From Gnetum montanum (Eukaryota; Streptophyta; Gnetopsida; Gnetales; Gnetaceae): a stretch of 64,000 nt of DNA. Of this stretch, positions 22,310 through 33,379 are shown in pieces; position 1 is the first letter of the stretch, and every line of letters begins with the position of its first letter. Both the position numbers and the translations under genes were made by a program. The DNA lies in assembly GCA_015680685.1 (NCBI GenBank), contig MNCI01034224.1, positions 1,024,978-1,088,977 of the forward strand, read 5' to 3'. The notes below the pieces were generated by a model, which worked only from the letters and a program-made list of their open reading frames with translations, was not told the DNA's origin and did no database searches.

Positions 22310-22853
22310 GCCTGACAACTTTGAGGGACTCTTACACTTCGATGGTGCTTCAACCTCTCAAGGGGGTAGCACCACTGCAATCATCACATTTCCCTTCAAG
22401 GAGATCTAACCCTTCATGTACCATTTTGCATTTCCATGCACTAACAACGTGGTAGAGTATGAAGGTCTCCTTTGGGGCATCTTAGTAGCTTGCAACCTAG
22501 GAATACAAAGCCTAGTAGTCCGAGGTGATTCGTAATTGGTTGTCAACCAAGTTACTAAGGTTTATGCTTATAAAGCTCAACATTTACAACTTTATTGTGA
22601 CTTGGAAAAGCACTTACTTAAAAAATTGGCAACTGCTGATGTTCAACATGTCCCCTGCAACCAGAACTCCATTGTTGATGCATTAGCAACATTAGCCTTA
22701 AGTATTATTCATGACATGTTTCATGCATTGCCCAACTTAGTGGCAGAGTCCATTGTGCCTATCATGCAAACTACTAACATTTCTTCCATAGCCATAGTAA
22801 GCACAAACCACATAGTGGAATGGTATAACAACATTAAGGCATACCTTCTATAG
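22310..22853 (+). pseudogene. Y pol: second (archaeal-like) RNase H domain, decayed
   Basis: LLHFDGASTSQGGSTTAI, then NNVVEYEGLLWGILVACNLG, VVRGDS and NSIVDALATLAL reproduce the D-E-D-D pattern of the extra RNase H domain. Having this second domain after the RT-RNase H is a mark of the Tat lineage (Ogre, Retand, TatI), which is the main basis for the lineage call. An open 105-codon stretch covers 22,536-22,853. Confidence 0.85.
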
Positions 22854-24350
22854 GGTGAACCTCTGCAACATCTAACCATTGCCCAAAAAGATGAAGTGCA
22901 GAAATGATTGCAATAGTACATCATTGTGCATGATAGCACACTGTGTCATAGATCCTACAATGACATACTATTAACATGTGTTAGTGATAACAAAGTCTAG
23001 ATGATCATTGAACAAGTCCATGAGGGACTATGTGGAGGCCACATAGCACCCAGGGCAATGGTGGAAAAAATTAGATGCTTAGGCTAATATTGGCCTTACA
23101 TAGAGCATGATTGCATATCCAATGTCGAGACATGTGACATGTGTTAATGGCATGGTAACTTAATGGATGTGCAACCAACTAAGCTACACACAACATAGAT
23201 CAATTGGTCGTTCCAACATTGGGGATTGGACATCATAGGGCCTATAATGCCTAAGTCCTCTATAGGGAATAGCTTCATCATAACTACAACTAAATATTTT
23301 ACCAAGTTTGTTGAAGCTATTTTTCTTAGGAAGACAACATTGCAATAGGTCTAAAAAAATTAGATGCTTAGGCTACTATTGGCCTTACATAGAGCATGAT
23401 TGCATATCCAATGTCGAGACATGTGACACATGTTAATGGCATGGTAACTTAATGGACGTGCAACCAACTAAGCTACACACAACATAGATCAATTGGCCGT
23501 TCCAGCATTGGGGATTGGACATCATAGGGCCTATAATGCCTAAGTCCTCTATAGGGAATAGCTTCATCATAACTACAACTAAATATTTTACCAAGTTTGT
23601 TGAAGCTATTTTTCTTAGGAAGACAACATTGCAATAGGTCTAAAAATCTGTATTAGTTAACATAGTGACCTATTTTAGTTTACCCATGAACATATTCATA
23701 GTAATAGGCCATAGTTTAGTAGTGTTGAGACCAAAGAAATTTGCAACAAATTTAGAATTAAACATTCCTTTTTGTCATTATACCACCTGGAGGTGAATGG
23801 CCAAGAAGAGGCCACAAACAAAGTCATTGTCAAACTTCTAAAGAATATTTTTAGCAGTAGCAAGCGACTATAGCATGAGTAGTTGATCTACACACTCTAG
23901 GCCTACCACACAACACATACAACAACAATACGTAAGACACCATATAGTTTAGTTAATGGGCCTAAAGCTATTTTGCCTCTTGAATTGCAGGTCCCATCAC
24001 TCCATGTTATCCTCTCAAACATCATCAATGAGGTTGAAAATGATGAGTTGAGAACCATAAACCTCAATTCAATAGAGGAGGAGTACATGTAGATGATAGA
24101 TCATATTGAGTGGTACCAAAAAATGCCATGGAAAAAGCACCATCATAATTAATATCAATGCTTAATCAAGAAAGGGGACCTAGTCCTGAAGGCCATTCGT
24201 GAACTTGTGGAAAAATTCTTAGCCAATTAGGAAGGACCTTTCTTGATCACCAAAGCCTCTAATAATGGAGCATTCAACCTTGCTAATCACAATGACAATC
24301 TAGTAATCCACTCATATCTAAATCATTTCTACACCTAGTACATAGCACCT
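22854..24350 (+). pseudogene. Y integrase, decayed, with internal 289-bp duplication
   Basis: Catalyses insertion of element DNA. The zinc-binding part starts with HEGLCGGH (about 23,020) and a CDMC pair; the core follows with HWGLDIIGPI (first catalytic Asp) and KYFTKFVEAIFLRK, and later NGQEEATNK (about 23,794), which holds the catalytic Glu. The second catalytic Asp is not readable. Bases 23,067-23,355 are repeated at 23,356-23,644; 289 is not a multiple of three, so the copy shifts the frame. The C-terminus is heavily broken. Confidence 0.85.
23067..23644. repeat. 289-bp tandem duplication in Y integrase
   Basis: Two head-to-tail copies (23,067-23,355 and 23,356-23,644) differ at only about six bases by eye, far fewer than the two Y LTRs, so the duplication is younger than the insertion. 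A-runs at the junctions suggest slippage or short-homology repair. Confidence 0.9.
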
Positions 24351-24375
24351 CATTTCAACAAATCAAGGTAAGCAA

Positions 24376-24655
24376 ATGGCCCGCTATGACTATAAATTGA
24401 CACAAATAGTCCACTATGACTATAAATTAGCACAAACTATCCGCTATGATGCTAAACTGGCACAACTTGTCCTTGGATACATGACATTAAATTGGCATAA
24501 TAGCTCATTTTTTATGACATTAAACTAGTTCACAATAGTATACTAAGACTTTAAACTAGTGCACCACTAATTGCCAGGACCTTAAATTGAGTCCATGGTC
24601 TCCTACAACCTTAAACTAGTAAAGCATATGGTCTACCAAGACCTTAAAATGGGTT
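24376..24655. repeat. Minisatellite array 3 of Y (31-bp family), 3' of integrase
   Basis: About nine degenerate units of the type GACCTTAAACTAG, starting right after the integrase. Tandem arrays in the 3' untranslated part are known for Tat-lineage elements. Confidence 0.75.
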
Positions 24656-25997
24656 CGTAGTTCAACACACATAGTTCTGTGGATAAGCAAGCAACAATAC
24701 TTCCAACTCCAACTCATCTTCCTACATCTCATAGGTAGGGTAGCAACATTGAAGTTCTAGAATGGACTTCTAGTCGTTGGGAGAGGTCTTTGGAACATTT
24801 GCAGTGTTACTGCCCCTTGGAATTTTTTTGATCTTTTGGAATTGCCCCTAGCCATTTTTCTAACCTTTTAGAGCTCCTAACATGGTCGCCAACACTACTA
24901 GCTCTAAGCCACAGTTGTAGCATTATTGACCTTGGACATTTTTCTGGTGCTTTGAGCTTTCATTGTTAGCACAACCCTTTGGAGTAGTTGCAACATCATC
25001 TCCTTGAAACCTTTACTAGCTCTTCAAGAACTTGCAATTGGTCTAGCTATTATAGCACTTGTATCATCCTTGCATCTAGTAGTTTACTCTCATCTCATGT
25101 TGTGTGGTTGCTTTCTTGTTTACTTTGAGTTGTGTTTATAGGACGAAGCCTCAAAGGTAGTTGTGTAGAGACATATCTCATCACAGTGGCAAGTCACCAC
25201 ATTTCTTTGATATGCATGATTGGAGTAGCTAAGCCACTCAAGAGTGCACATCCCTATTACCCCACTATAGCCTACTTGGATTCCCTCTTTTTACCTTGTA
25301 TTTTCCTACCTTCCCCTACATCATCAAGCTTGCACACCCTTTGATGCACATGGCATCCTCTTTATGTCAACCATAGAATCCATTGCGGATGTAATGCAGC
25401 TCATCCCATGGGGAGCCTTTATGGGCTGGTGAAACCCCAAGTAGATGTAACACAACTCATCCCTAGGAGGAAACACCTATCCTATGGACACGACATGGTT
25501 TCACTAAAGAAAATCCTATTAGGCAACCTGTGACTAGCATCTTGCAATGTGTAGAACCCTAGGAAAAACAAGAAAAAGAATGGGGCAAATACATGACCCT
25601 AAGAAAAATTATTAAAGCTACAATTTTGCAACCAGTTCAACCCTGAATTCACATCAACCTTCTCATAAGCACTCTAATGAGAGGTCACAATTTCAAGGGC
25701 AAACCATTCTAGTATCATGGATGTTGACTCTTTCATAAACATTCTGATGAGAGGTCACTATTTTGATGACAAGCCACCTTGGTGCCACATCTTGTAGTAT
25801 CACACTATTTGCATTTTATTTCCCAGTTACCTTGCAGATTCCCTACATCCTTTATCTCTAGCATACCATTACCCTTAGCACTTTTGAGCATGGTGAAGTG
25901 AAATTTAGTTAGATATTGATGAGCAATGTTGATTCCAAGCTTGTTGTGGTGTTTTGCATTCTTTATTGATGTCTTTTGGGACACGCTTCTAGATGTC
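24656..25997 (+). other. Y 3' untranslated region, no gene
   Basis: Aligns in part with the 3' UTR of X (about 40,900-41,936), for example around GGCAAGTCACCA at 25,190 and 41,098 and around GTGGTGTTTTG at 25,950 and 41,871. No supported frame. Confidence 0.6.
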
Positions 25998-26013
25998 AAC
26001 AAAGAGGAACCAG
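25998..26013 (+). promoter_or_regulatory. Polypurine tract of Y
   Basis: CAACAAAGAGGAACCA directly before the TGAAAC start of the 3' LTR; the tract of X at 41,921-41,936 has almost the same sequence. Confidence 0.8.
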
Positions 26014-27652
26014 TGAAACACTACCAAATTTGGGCTCCTAGGTTTTGACTACAAATTTGTCTAAGTATTAGAACTTGGAAATTTTTTCTAAGTGTTGAGA
26101 CTATGCTCCCCATTATTGGTACTATGCTTCAAACCATAGTTAGCGTAGTTGACACAAGAAAGTTTGATTTGCAAGATTTTTTCTAAGTGTCAACAGCTGC
26201 AAAATTTTCTAAGTTTTGGACTATGCTCTCCCTGCCGGTACTATGCTCCAGCATAGAAGTGGTTAGTTTTGCAAATTTTCCTAACTGTCAAGCCTACTTA
26301 GCATGGAAGAAAAAGTTTGGCAAATTTTCTAACTTCTAAGGCTACAGTTCCTACTATGCTCTAGATCATAGTTAATGTAGTCTGCATGAGGACATCAGTT
26401 TCTACTAGATTTTTCTAAGTGTCAAGGCTACACTCTCACTACCAAGGCTACACTTAGAGCATAGTCAACATTGAGGCATAGAGTGTAGTCAGCACTAAGG
26501 CTTAATTGTTTGCAAAATTTGGCTAACTATTAGGACTATGCTCTAGAGTGTAGTTAGCATAGTCATGCAAAACTGCCTCTAGAAGCCCTAGAACATAGCA
26601 TAGGCCTTCATCTTAGCTCTAAAATTCCTTCAATAAGCAAGATCAGCAATTTGCATTTCTTTTACATCCCCCATTTCCCCCAAATTATACCTATGCTTAA
26701 CACCACTTGAGAAAGTGGATAGCATAGTCTCCCAAAATATACTATTTGGTAGTCTATTTGGCACTCACACATGTAGTCTTGGTAGCATGGTCATAGTCTT
26801 ATAGTCTTACAAGGTTCATTAGAGCACACTAATAGAACACCATTTGCTTTAGTGGGAGTGTAGTTGGGGCTAGCATAGTATCAACTACCCCTCTGCCACG
26901 TGGTGCTTAATCCATGATTTGCCCTATCCCTAACCCTATAAATACCTCAATGTTCCATGTTTTTGGGGTTGGAATTTGAAGTATTCAATTGGGAATTCTT
27001 GCATTGAACTAGCATTTTGCATTTGGAATCCAAGTGCACTAGGCATTTTGGCAAACTTTGCAATAGCACTTGGAACCATTTCACACCACCATAGCATTGT
27101 TGCACCCTGTAGACAGCCGTAGCCTATAGGGCACAACTGTAGTTGACCTAGTAGGCCTAGACTTCACAGGGGATGTTAGTTTTCATAGCCTAGAGACCTT
27201 GAGACTATGACTATGCTACCTACTGTGCCTGTTTGTACATGGCGTACCTCCTCACATTTTCTTTGAAATTAACTATGCTTCCCTCATTTGGGGTGGTGCT
27301 ACTTTCTCTCTTACTCACTTCCCATGCATTTTTGACATTTTTACTCATCTTCTAGCATTTTACTGGAATTTTCACTTTTTTTTTGCACATATTCATGCAT
27401 TTTCACTCTCGTTTTCACTGGAAACCTCAACTATGCTCATCCTAGTTAACATCGTGGATGTTGCAAACACCATGCGAAACCTTGACATTCATTTTGGTGT
27501 AACATCCAATATGTTCCAGTCCAATCAACAAGACCATTTTGAGCACCTTGCCTTCATTTCTAGTCTACCCTCATGTGGATGCAAGGTCAAAGCTATATGA
27601 TTACGAACCTCCTAGTATACCATTTCAACCTCTTATGTTTTTAGTAGCTACA
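26014..27652 (+). repeat. Y 3' LTR
   Basis: TGAAACACTACC at the start, CTACA at the end, followed by target repeat TCAAT. Length 1,639 bp. It aligns throughout with 7,473-9,136. Confidence 0.85.
26896..26944 (+). promoter_or_regulatory. G-box and TATA box in Y 3' LTR
   Basis: CCACGTGG (26,896-26,903) is a perfect G-box palindrome, a site used by plant bZIP/bHLH factors, 33 bases upstream of TATAAATA (26,937-26,944). Confidence 0.6.
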
Positions 27653-29850
27653 TCAATGAGAAGTTCTACAACTTACTTTGTGCCAAGATACAAGCTCATC
27701 TCTTGATACAATTCTTTGAATCTGATAGTAAGCACCAATTTGAAATCATACACTGGGATGGAAAAGAATACATTCCATCTCCTTATGACCAAATCTTCCT
27801 TACCAACTTTTATGCACAAATGCACATACAACTCATAGAGGTTGAAGATTTTAGTAAGGGAATTAACTCAAAGGATCCTCAAGAAGAGGAAGATGAGTTT
27901 GAGGCTAAATAGGAGCTGGAAACTTTCATTGGAAGTCTTTTCTAATGTTTAGATCTTTAAAAAATCGCACATAACTCCACATCTCTTACCTCATTGATGG
28001 GACATGTTCCTTGGCTCAACTCTCCTTCCATCCATCCTACCATATTTGGGTCCACATCCATCATCGCCAAATACCAGATGAAAGTAGTATCCCAATCCAT
28101 CTTCTTATTCTCATTGATGCCCTTTGACATAGCCTCACTTTGTTCACCTAGCTTTAGTGAGGTCTATCTTATCATCTCCCTTTGTCACACTGGTAGGACC
28201 CTCATTTGGACCCCAAGCAACACAAACCTCTCATACTTCTTTTATCCCCTTTATATCACAAGTTCCAACTCAAACCCCTTTTTGCTTGTTTAACCCACCT
28301 ACAATGGTGTTCACCCAACATCTTCCATTTGTATCAATACCCATTACATAGCCCCAAGTCTTAAAAATTCCTTCTCAACCATCAATACAAGCACCAAAGT
28401 CAATGGGGATGCCCCAAGGCTTAGATCAAGCCTTCAGAATGATCTAAGACCTTATTAAAGAGCTATGCAAACTTAAGACCAATATATCTCAAACAGTCAA
28501 GGTTCTATATTTCTACCAAGATGATTCTATAAGCTCTATAGTGGCTCAAATAACCTTTCCCACTAACATACCCATATCAAAATTCACCAAATACAATGAT
28601 GAAGGGAATCCCAACACACATCTAGTTATCTTCTGGTCTGAGTGCCTTTTTTTTTGTAGGATTGGCCTCATACGATACTATAGATTTTTCCCATGTCTCT
28701 CAAGGGTAAGGCTCTAGATTAGTACTTAACCTTGCCTATAGGTTTCATCTTTTCCCTTGAGGAATTTATTAATAAATTTATCAACTACTTCAAATAGAAC
28801 TGGAAGCTCGATGCCACATTGGATCAATTGATGAAGGTGAGGTAGGACCACTTAAATCAATCAAAAGGTTCATTCAAAGATCGAACTCAATGGTCAATGA
28901 GATTCTAGAGCCTATTGCTGAAACTCACCTCTTGGCTATCTACAAGGGAGTAGCAAATGACTTTATCAAGTTAAAGCTTTACTACCTAGAGTCTCGGTCA
29001 CTAAGCCAAGCCTTCTCACAAACTAAGGACATTGAGGAGGAAGCTATGGAAAGCAATGATCTGGCCTATGTGGCTTATAAAAACAAATATGCAAGGAGGG
29101 ATAGAGATAAAAACAAGTAAGAACACATAAATATGGTGTAGTGACAAAGGCGTCAAAACAAGAAGAGAGGCAAGGATCACCATCACACAACACATCTTTT
29201 GACTCATTCCAACCATTCACTTCCTACGTCCCAAATAAACCAAGACCAAACTATAGGTCTAAGTACACTAGATTGCCTATGAAGTCCTCCAAGATCTTAG
29301 AAACATTTCTTAAATATGACTATATACAACATAAGAAACTATTTGAAGGGGCTTGTAAGAGGCACAATCATCTTTGCAACATAGCTAGAGACCCAACAAT
29401 AGCTACCAAAGATGATCCTAAGCTACCAAAGTACTTCTTACTGAATAGGTATTACCATTATCATCAAATGGCTAGTCATGATACTAATTTTATCCTAGCA
29501 TTAAAGTATGACCTCTAGAAGATGATAGACCATGGAGAGTTTTTGTTGAATGAGCCTAACTCTCCAAGTCTCAAAAACAACTCCTATACTATAGCCGCAT
29601 TCATAGAAACCAACCATTCTAACCCTCTTCAAAAATCATTTTTCATTAGAGTACCAGTGCAACCCCAAAACACAAAGCCTAGAGAGCCTTCATCATACAA
29701 GTACCACCTCCTCTAGTTCATAAGAAGCCTTTCATCATAGATTTCCCTCCTTCAGTGGCATCAACTTCAGAACCCAGACTATGGATTACCAATCCTTGAA
29801 AGCCTAAGGAACCATTTCTTATCTGAGTCCCTCCACCTTCCATAGGTAGT
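27653..29850 (+). pseudogene. X gag, main part, decayed
   Basis: Resumes the frame started at 7,359. Open stretches: EKFYNLLCAK to 27,912; gag core near 28,575 with KFTKYNDEGNPNTHL and LEEFINKFINYFK; 28,890-29,120 with AKLYY-type helix (VANDFIKLKLYYLESRSLS); 29,141-29,518 ending near YFLLNRYYHYHQMASHDTNF, the degenerate His/Cys finger region; and MIDHGEFLLNEP (29,522). The order matches gag of Y. It is broken by stops and shifts and cut off by C1 near 29,850. Confidence 0.75.
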
Positions 29851-30699
29851 GGTTTCTCCTGCCTTTACAATATTGAGCTCCACATTGGAGTATTGTACCA
29901 TAGCATCAACAACTCAATCCCATAGGATATTAAAAAGCTTAATCACATTAACCTTGTAGGGCAATAAGAACAAGAATTACAAGGAATAATTGCAACTCAA
30001 TTTGATGATCCTTTCACAGTTAGGTACAACACACTTTAGAAATCCAAAATGATTAGATAATGAGAAGGAATAGAGAATTCAATGATTAAAAATGATTGTA
30101 CAATGAATGCAAAAATTCTTGCACATTTCCCAATGCACACAAAGTCTTCTTATAGCTGCTATGTTGCTAAATCCTTCTTGAAACTTGTTTAACAGCTAGC
30201 TAATGGTCACTAATGATTTTGAGAGATGTCTTTCTTGTGCCTGAGATGTTTCTCTAAAGTTGCCTTCAAATTTGGGAAGATGTCTTTGTTTCTTGAAAGA
30301 TTTCTTTCTAAAGTCTCCATCCTAGAAGATGTCTTTGCTCAATGAAAGATATCTTTCTATGTTTGGTCTACATTTTGTAGAGACATTGTCTCATAAAAGA
30401 CATCTTTGACTAGGGAAAGACATCTTGTTGTTTCTGAAGATGTCTTTCTAAATTTTCTTAGAGTTCATCCCAAATTTTCCAAGATATGTGCTAATTCCTA
30501 GAGACATTTTTCTTTACTTACTCTTGCATGAACAAAGACATCTTTCTTCACTTTTTTGTTCATGATGAATGCATTGTTCCTATCTGCAACTATGCTCAAT
30601 CGAAGTTCTTGTCTTGTAAGCACAACTACACACACATACAAAAAAACTTTTTTTCCATTTTTCTTAATGTTTTAACATACCAAAACCAAAATGTCCATA
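29850..30699 (-). repeat. C1 3' LTR
   Basis: Aligns with 35,320-36,139 in blocks such as ACAAGAATTACAAGGAATAA and GTTAGGTACAACACACTTTA. In minus orientation it starts TATGGACATTTTGG where the other LTR has TGTGGACC. It contains many AAGATGTCTTT-type motifs. Confidence 0.8.
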
Positions 30700-30714
30700 A
30701 TCTCCCCCTTTTTG
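30700..30714 (-). promoter_or_regulatory. C1 polypurine tract
   Basis: Read on the minus strand: AAAAAGGGGGAGATT next to the LTR start, the usual copia-type tract. Confidence 0.8.
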
Positions 30715-31163
30715 GTAATGTCCAAAACTTAAGGAAATGGATTAGCCTTGTCCCAATAATAATGCATAATGCTTCTCTCCTTTTTTGGACATGACCAAAA
30801 AGGTCAAACCTATAGATATATATCAATATATACACACTTATCATAATAGAGATTTGAAGGAAATCATAAAGACATATAAAGTCTAATGGTTGCCAGGGAT
30901 TAGGAGGATTAATAAAATGTGAGGCAAGTAAAAAAGGTGAAATAAAAATCACTAGATCACATAAAGGTAACTAGAAAACATACCAGCTATCCATAACCAT
31001 TCACAAAATGTGTTACATAAAACTAGTCATAAGTATCTCAAAGTACAACTATCCACATATCAATCACATATGTGCACAATCCAAAAATCACATATGTGAG
31101 AGTGACAAAATGCGTCATCCTTTTTGATCATCAAAAGGAGATAACAATCATCTTGTTGAGGTC

Positions 31164-32698
31164 TCAATCACTAACCTTGGTCGCATCCTTAGATTCAGAA
31201 TCCACCACTACTTGAAATGGATGATAAGTCTCATCATCATCATCATCACTACTAGTTATGGGATGACTAGATTTCTGAGTGTCCTCATTTGAGGACTCAA
31301 ATCATTGCACTGGAGCCCATTGAGGATGATGCTTTACTTGAAACTAGAGAAAGCTGGTGGAGCTGATGGAGTTGGTAGCTATCAAACTAGGACCCATTGG
31401 GATGTGGTCCCAAAGATGCTCTCCATAGCTCATTGCTCAAAAGATCTAGGAGCATCAGCATAAGATGGAGTAATAAAAGTAGGAGGAACTAGAATATGAT
31501 GCTTTGGTTTTGATATGGAAGCATGATGCTCCCCTTGAACACTAGTTGGGGATGCTTGTGGCTTAGAATCTAACTCCATCCTTGAGTTGTATGTGCATGA
31601 GGAACCTGCTGTTGAAGAATGGCATGGAGGAATAAGAGCATCCTCTTTGTTGTTAGAGATGGGAGGAGTAGTGACCTACTTAGATACCTACCCATCAAAG
31701 GAAGGAGGAACCCAAACATCATCTAAGATCTTACACAAGTAAGATAGGTTCCTCCCAAGCTTTCCAATGGCTTAGGTAATGGGTCTAAATAGCCTCTTCA
31801 TAGAGAATGAGCTCTCAAATATTTTGATCTTCGCAATTGTGGTGAGGCCTTCTTCTTTTGTTTTTGGTGATATGATGCTAGGTTCTAATGTTGTTGTGTA
31901 AGAAGAACTCCTCTTCTTTGCATACTCACTAAGACTCCACTTGCCTTTAAATAAAGGTAACTATGGAATAACTATGAGATAAGGATGCCCAAGGATTCTC
32001 TCTTTAGCATAGAAACCTAGAATGTCTTAGCAAATAGTGTGCCCCAGATCTAATGGTAACCTTTTAAGAAAAAAATATAGTACATAGCCTTGGGTTGGTA
32101 GTAGATAACTGTAACTTCCTCCCTTCACCATTATACTATACAAAACAATAAGTGACAAGGTGGAGGAATCTTTCTCCGCTTAATGTAATCCCAATCAAAA
32201 GACATATCTCTCCCAAATAATACATCACAGAATTCATCATGAGCTATGGGCATAATACTATCTATGTAAATGTCATGCATAGACTCTATAGTAACCTAGA
32301 AGACATTAGGATTGGAAATACCCAAAAGTGCATTAACATTTTGAGGAGATAATTCAATAATAATCCCATCAACTATGGATGTAAAAGCCCCACAATTGCA
32401 TTAGAAATAACAATGTTATAGTAGAATTCTTGAATTAATACTTCAAGCACAAGAAAATTCATGGAAATGAATGTAGTCTAGTGTAAAATATTAATATAAT
32501 CTAGTAGAGCCTATTTTCTACATAGGGGAAATTAAGAGAATGCTTAGAAACAATGGTGGTGGTTATTGAAGCCTCAAACCTATGTTGAGTGATTGTGCTT
32601 TGAAATTGGGGTGTGTGCAAAGGTAGTGCATTGTTGGAACTTCCTCTTGCATGTTTCTTGGATGGATTTCTAGATGTACCAACCTTCTTGTGGGCCAT
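31164..32698 (-). pseudogene. Unusual ORF in place of pol in C1, possibly a plant transposon-associated protein
   Basis: About 510 codons on the minus strand with several frame changes. It starts MAHKKVGTSRNPSKKHARGS and ends with an acidic tail (DDDDETYHPFQVVV, then KVSD and TGA at 31,166-31,164). The middle includes GGSYSYLLPTQGYVLYFF and ILGHPYLIVIPQLPLF. The basic start and this central pattern resemble the 'putative plant transposon protein' family (Pfam PF20167), but I could not compare profiles. It bears no copia RT or integrase motif. It sits downstream of gag on the same strand inside the LTR pair, so it belongs to the element. Confidence 0.4.
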
Positions 32699-33379
32699 CT
32701 CTACCCAAAATTGTTATGAATGGTGTAGCCCTAGTTGTCTCTGTGTGATCTCTATGGAAGAATACAACAAAATGAGAGTTTTTTCTTTTATAACTATGGG
32801 TAAATGAGGGCTTTGAATGAAAAATGAGATGTCTTATTCAACAAAAAGATGTATTTTTCATATGTAAAAATTTGTAGATGTCTTTCATTCATCGAAGAAA
32901 TCTTTCCCGCAACAAAGAAAAATCCAGAGAGACATCTTTGTTCTGCCAAAGATGTTTTAGCAAAGATGTCTTTTACTTTGGAAGGATCTCTTTCTTAAAA
33001 AGTCAAAATGAGGTTTTCAAAGGTTTCCATTGGGTTATCTTCTTAATTAAAACTTGAAAAAAAAAGAAAAACTTACCTCTACCTACCTATCATGTTGTCA
33101 AAAGATGAGGGTGTCTTAAGAGCTAAGGAATGTGTTTTCTCTTTTGAGGAATCTTCTTTGAACTGAACTTTCCTAATGTCCAATGCATGACTTCCTCTTA
33201 CAAATTTGTTAGGAAAAGTGTCCTAATGCCCTAGATCCTATTTAATTCTTCATTCCCTTTTGATAGCCTTAGTCCTTTGGTTGACATCCAATCTTCTTTG
33301 TGATCCTACATAAAACCCTTTCTTGGTGCACTTTGATAAAACCAAGGAGTCTTGCGATATGTCCATGTATTCATATGTT

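Larger units (their letters stand above)
7473..27652 (+). mobile_element. Element Y: 20 kb Tat/Ogre-like Ty3/gypsy element inserted in X
   Basis: Order: LTR, primer site, leader, gag, part of the protease, antisense ORF region flanked by minisatellites, RT, RNase H, second RNase H-like domain, integrase, minisatellite, 3' UTR, polypurine tract, LTR. Two RNase H regions, the YVDD-IIVKSK reverse transcriptase and the large size fit the Tat/Ogre lineage. All frames are broken. Target repeats are TCAAC (7,468-7,472) and TCAAT (27,653-27,657), one transition apart. Confidence 0.85.
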
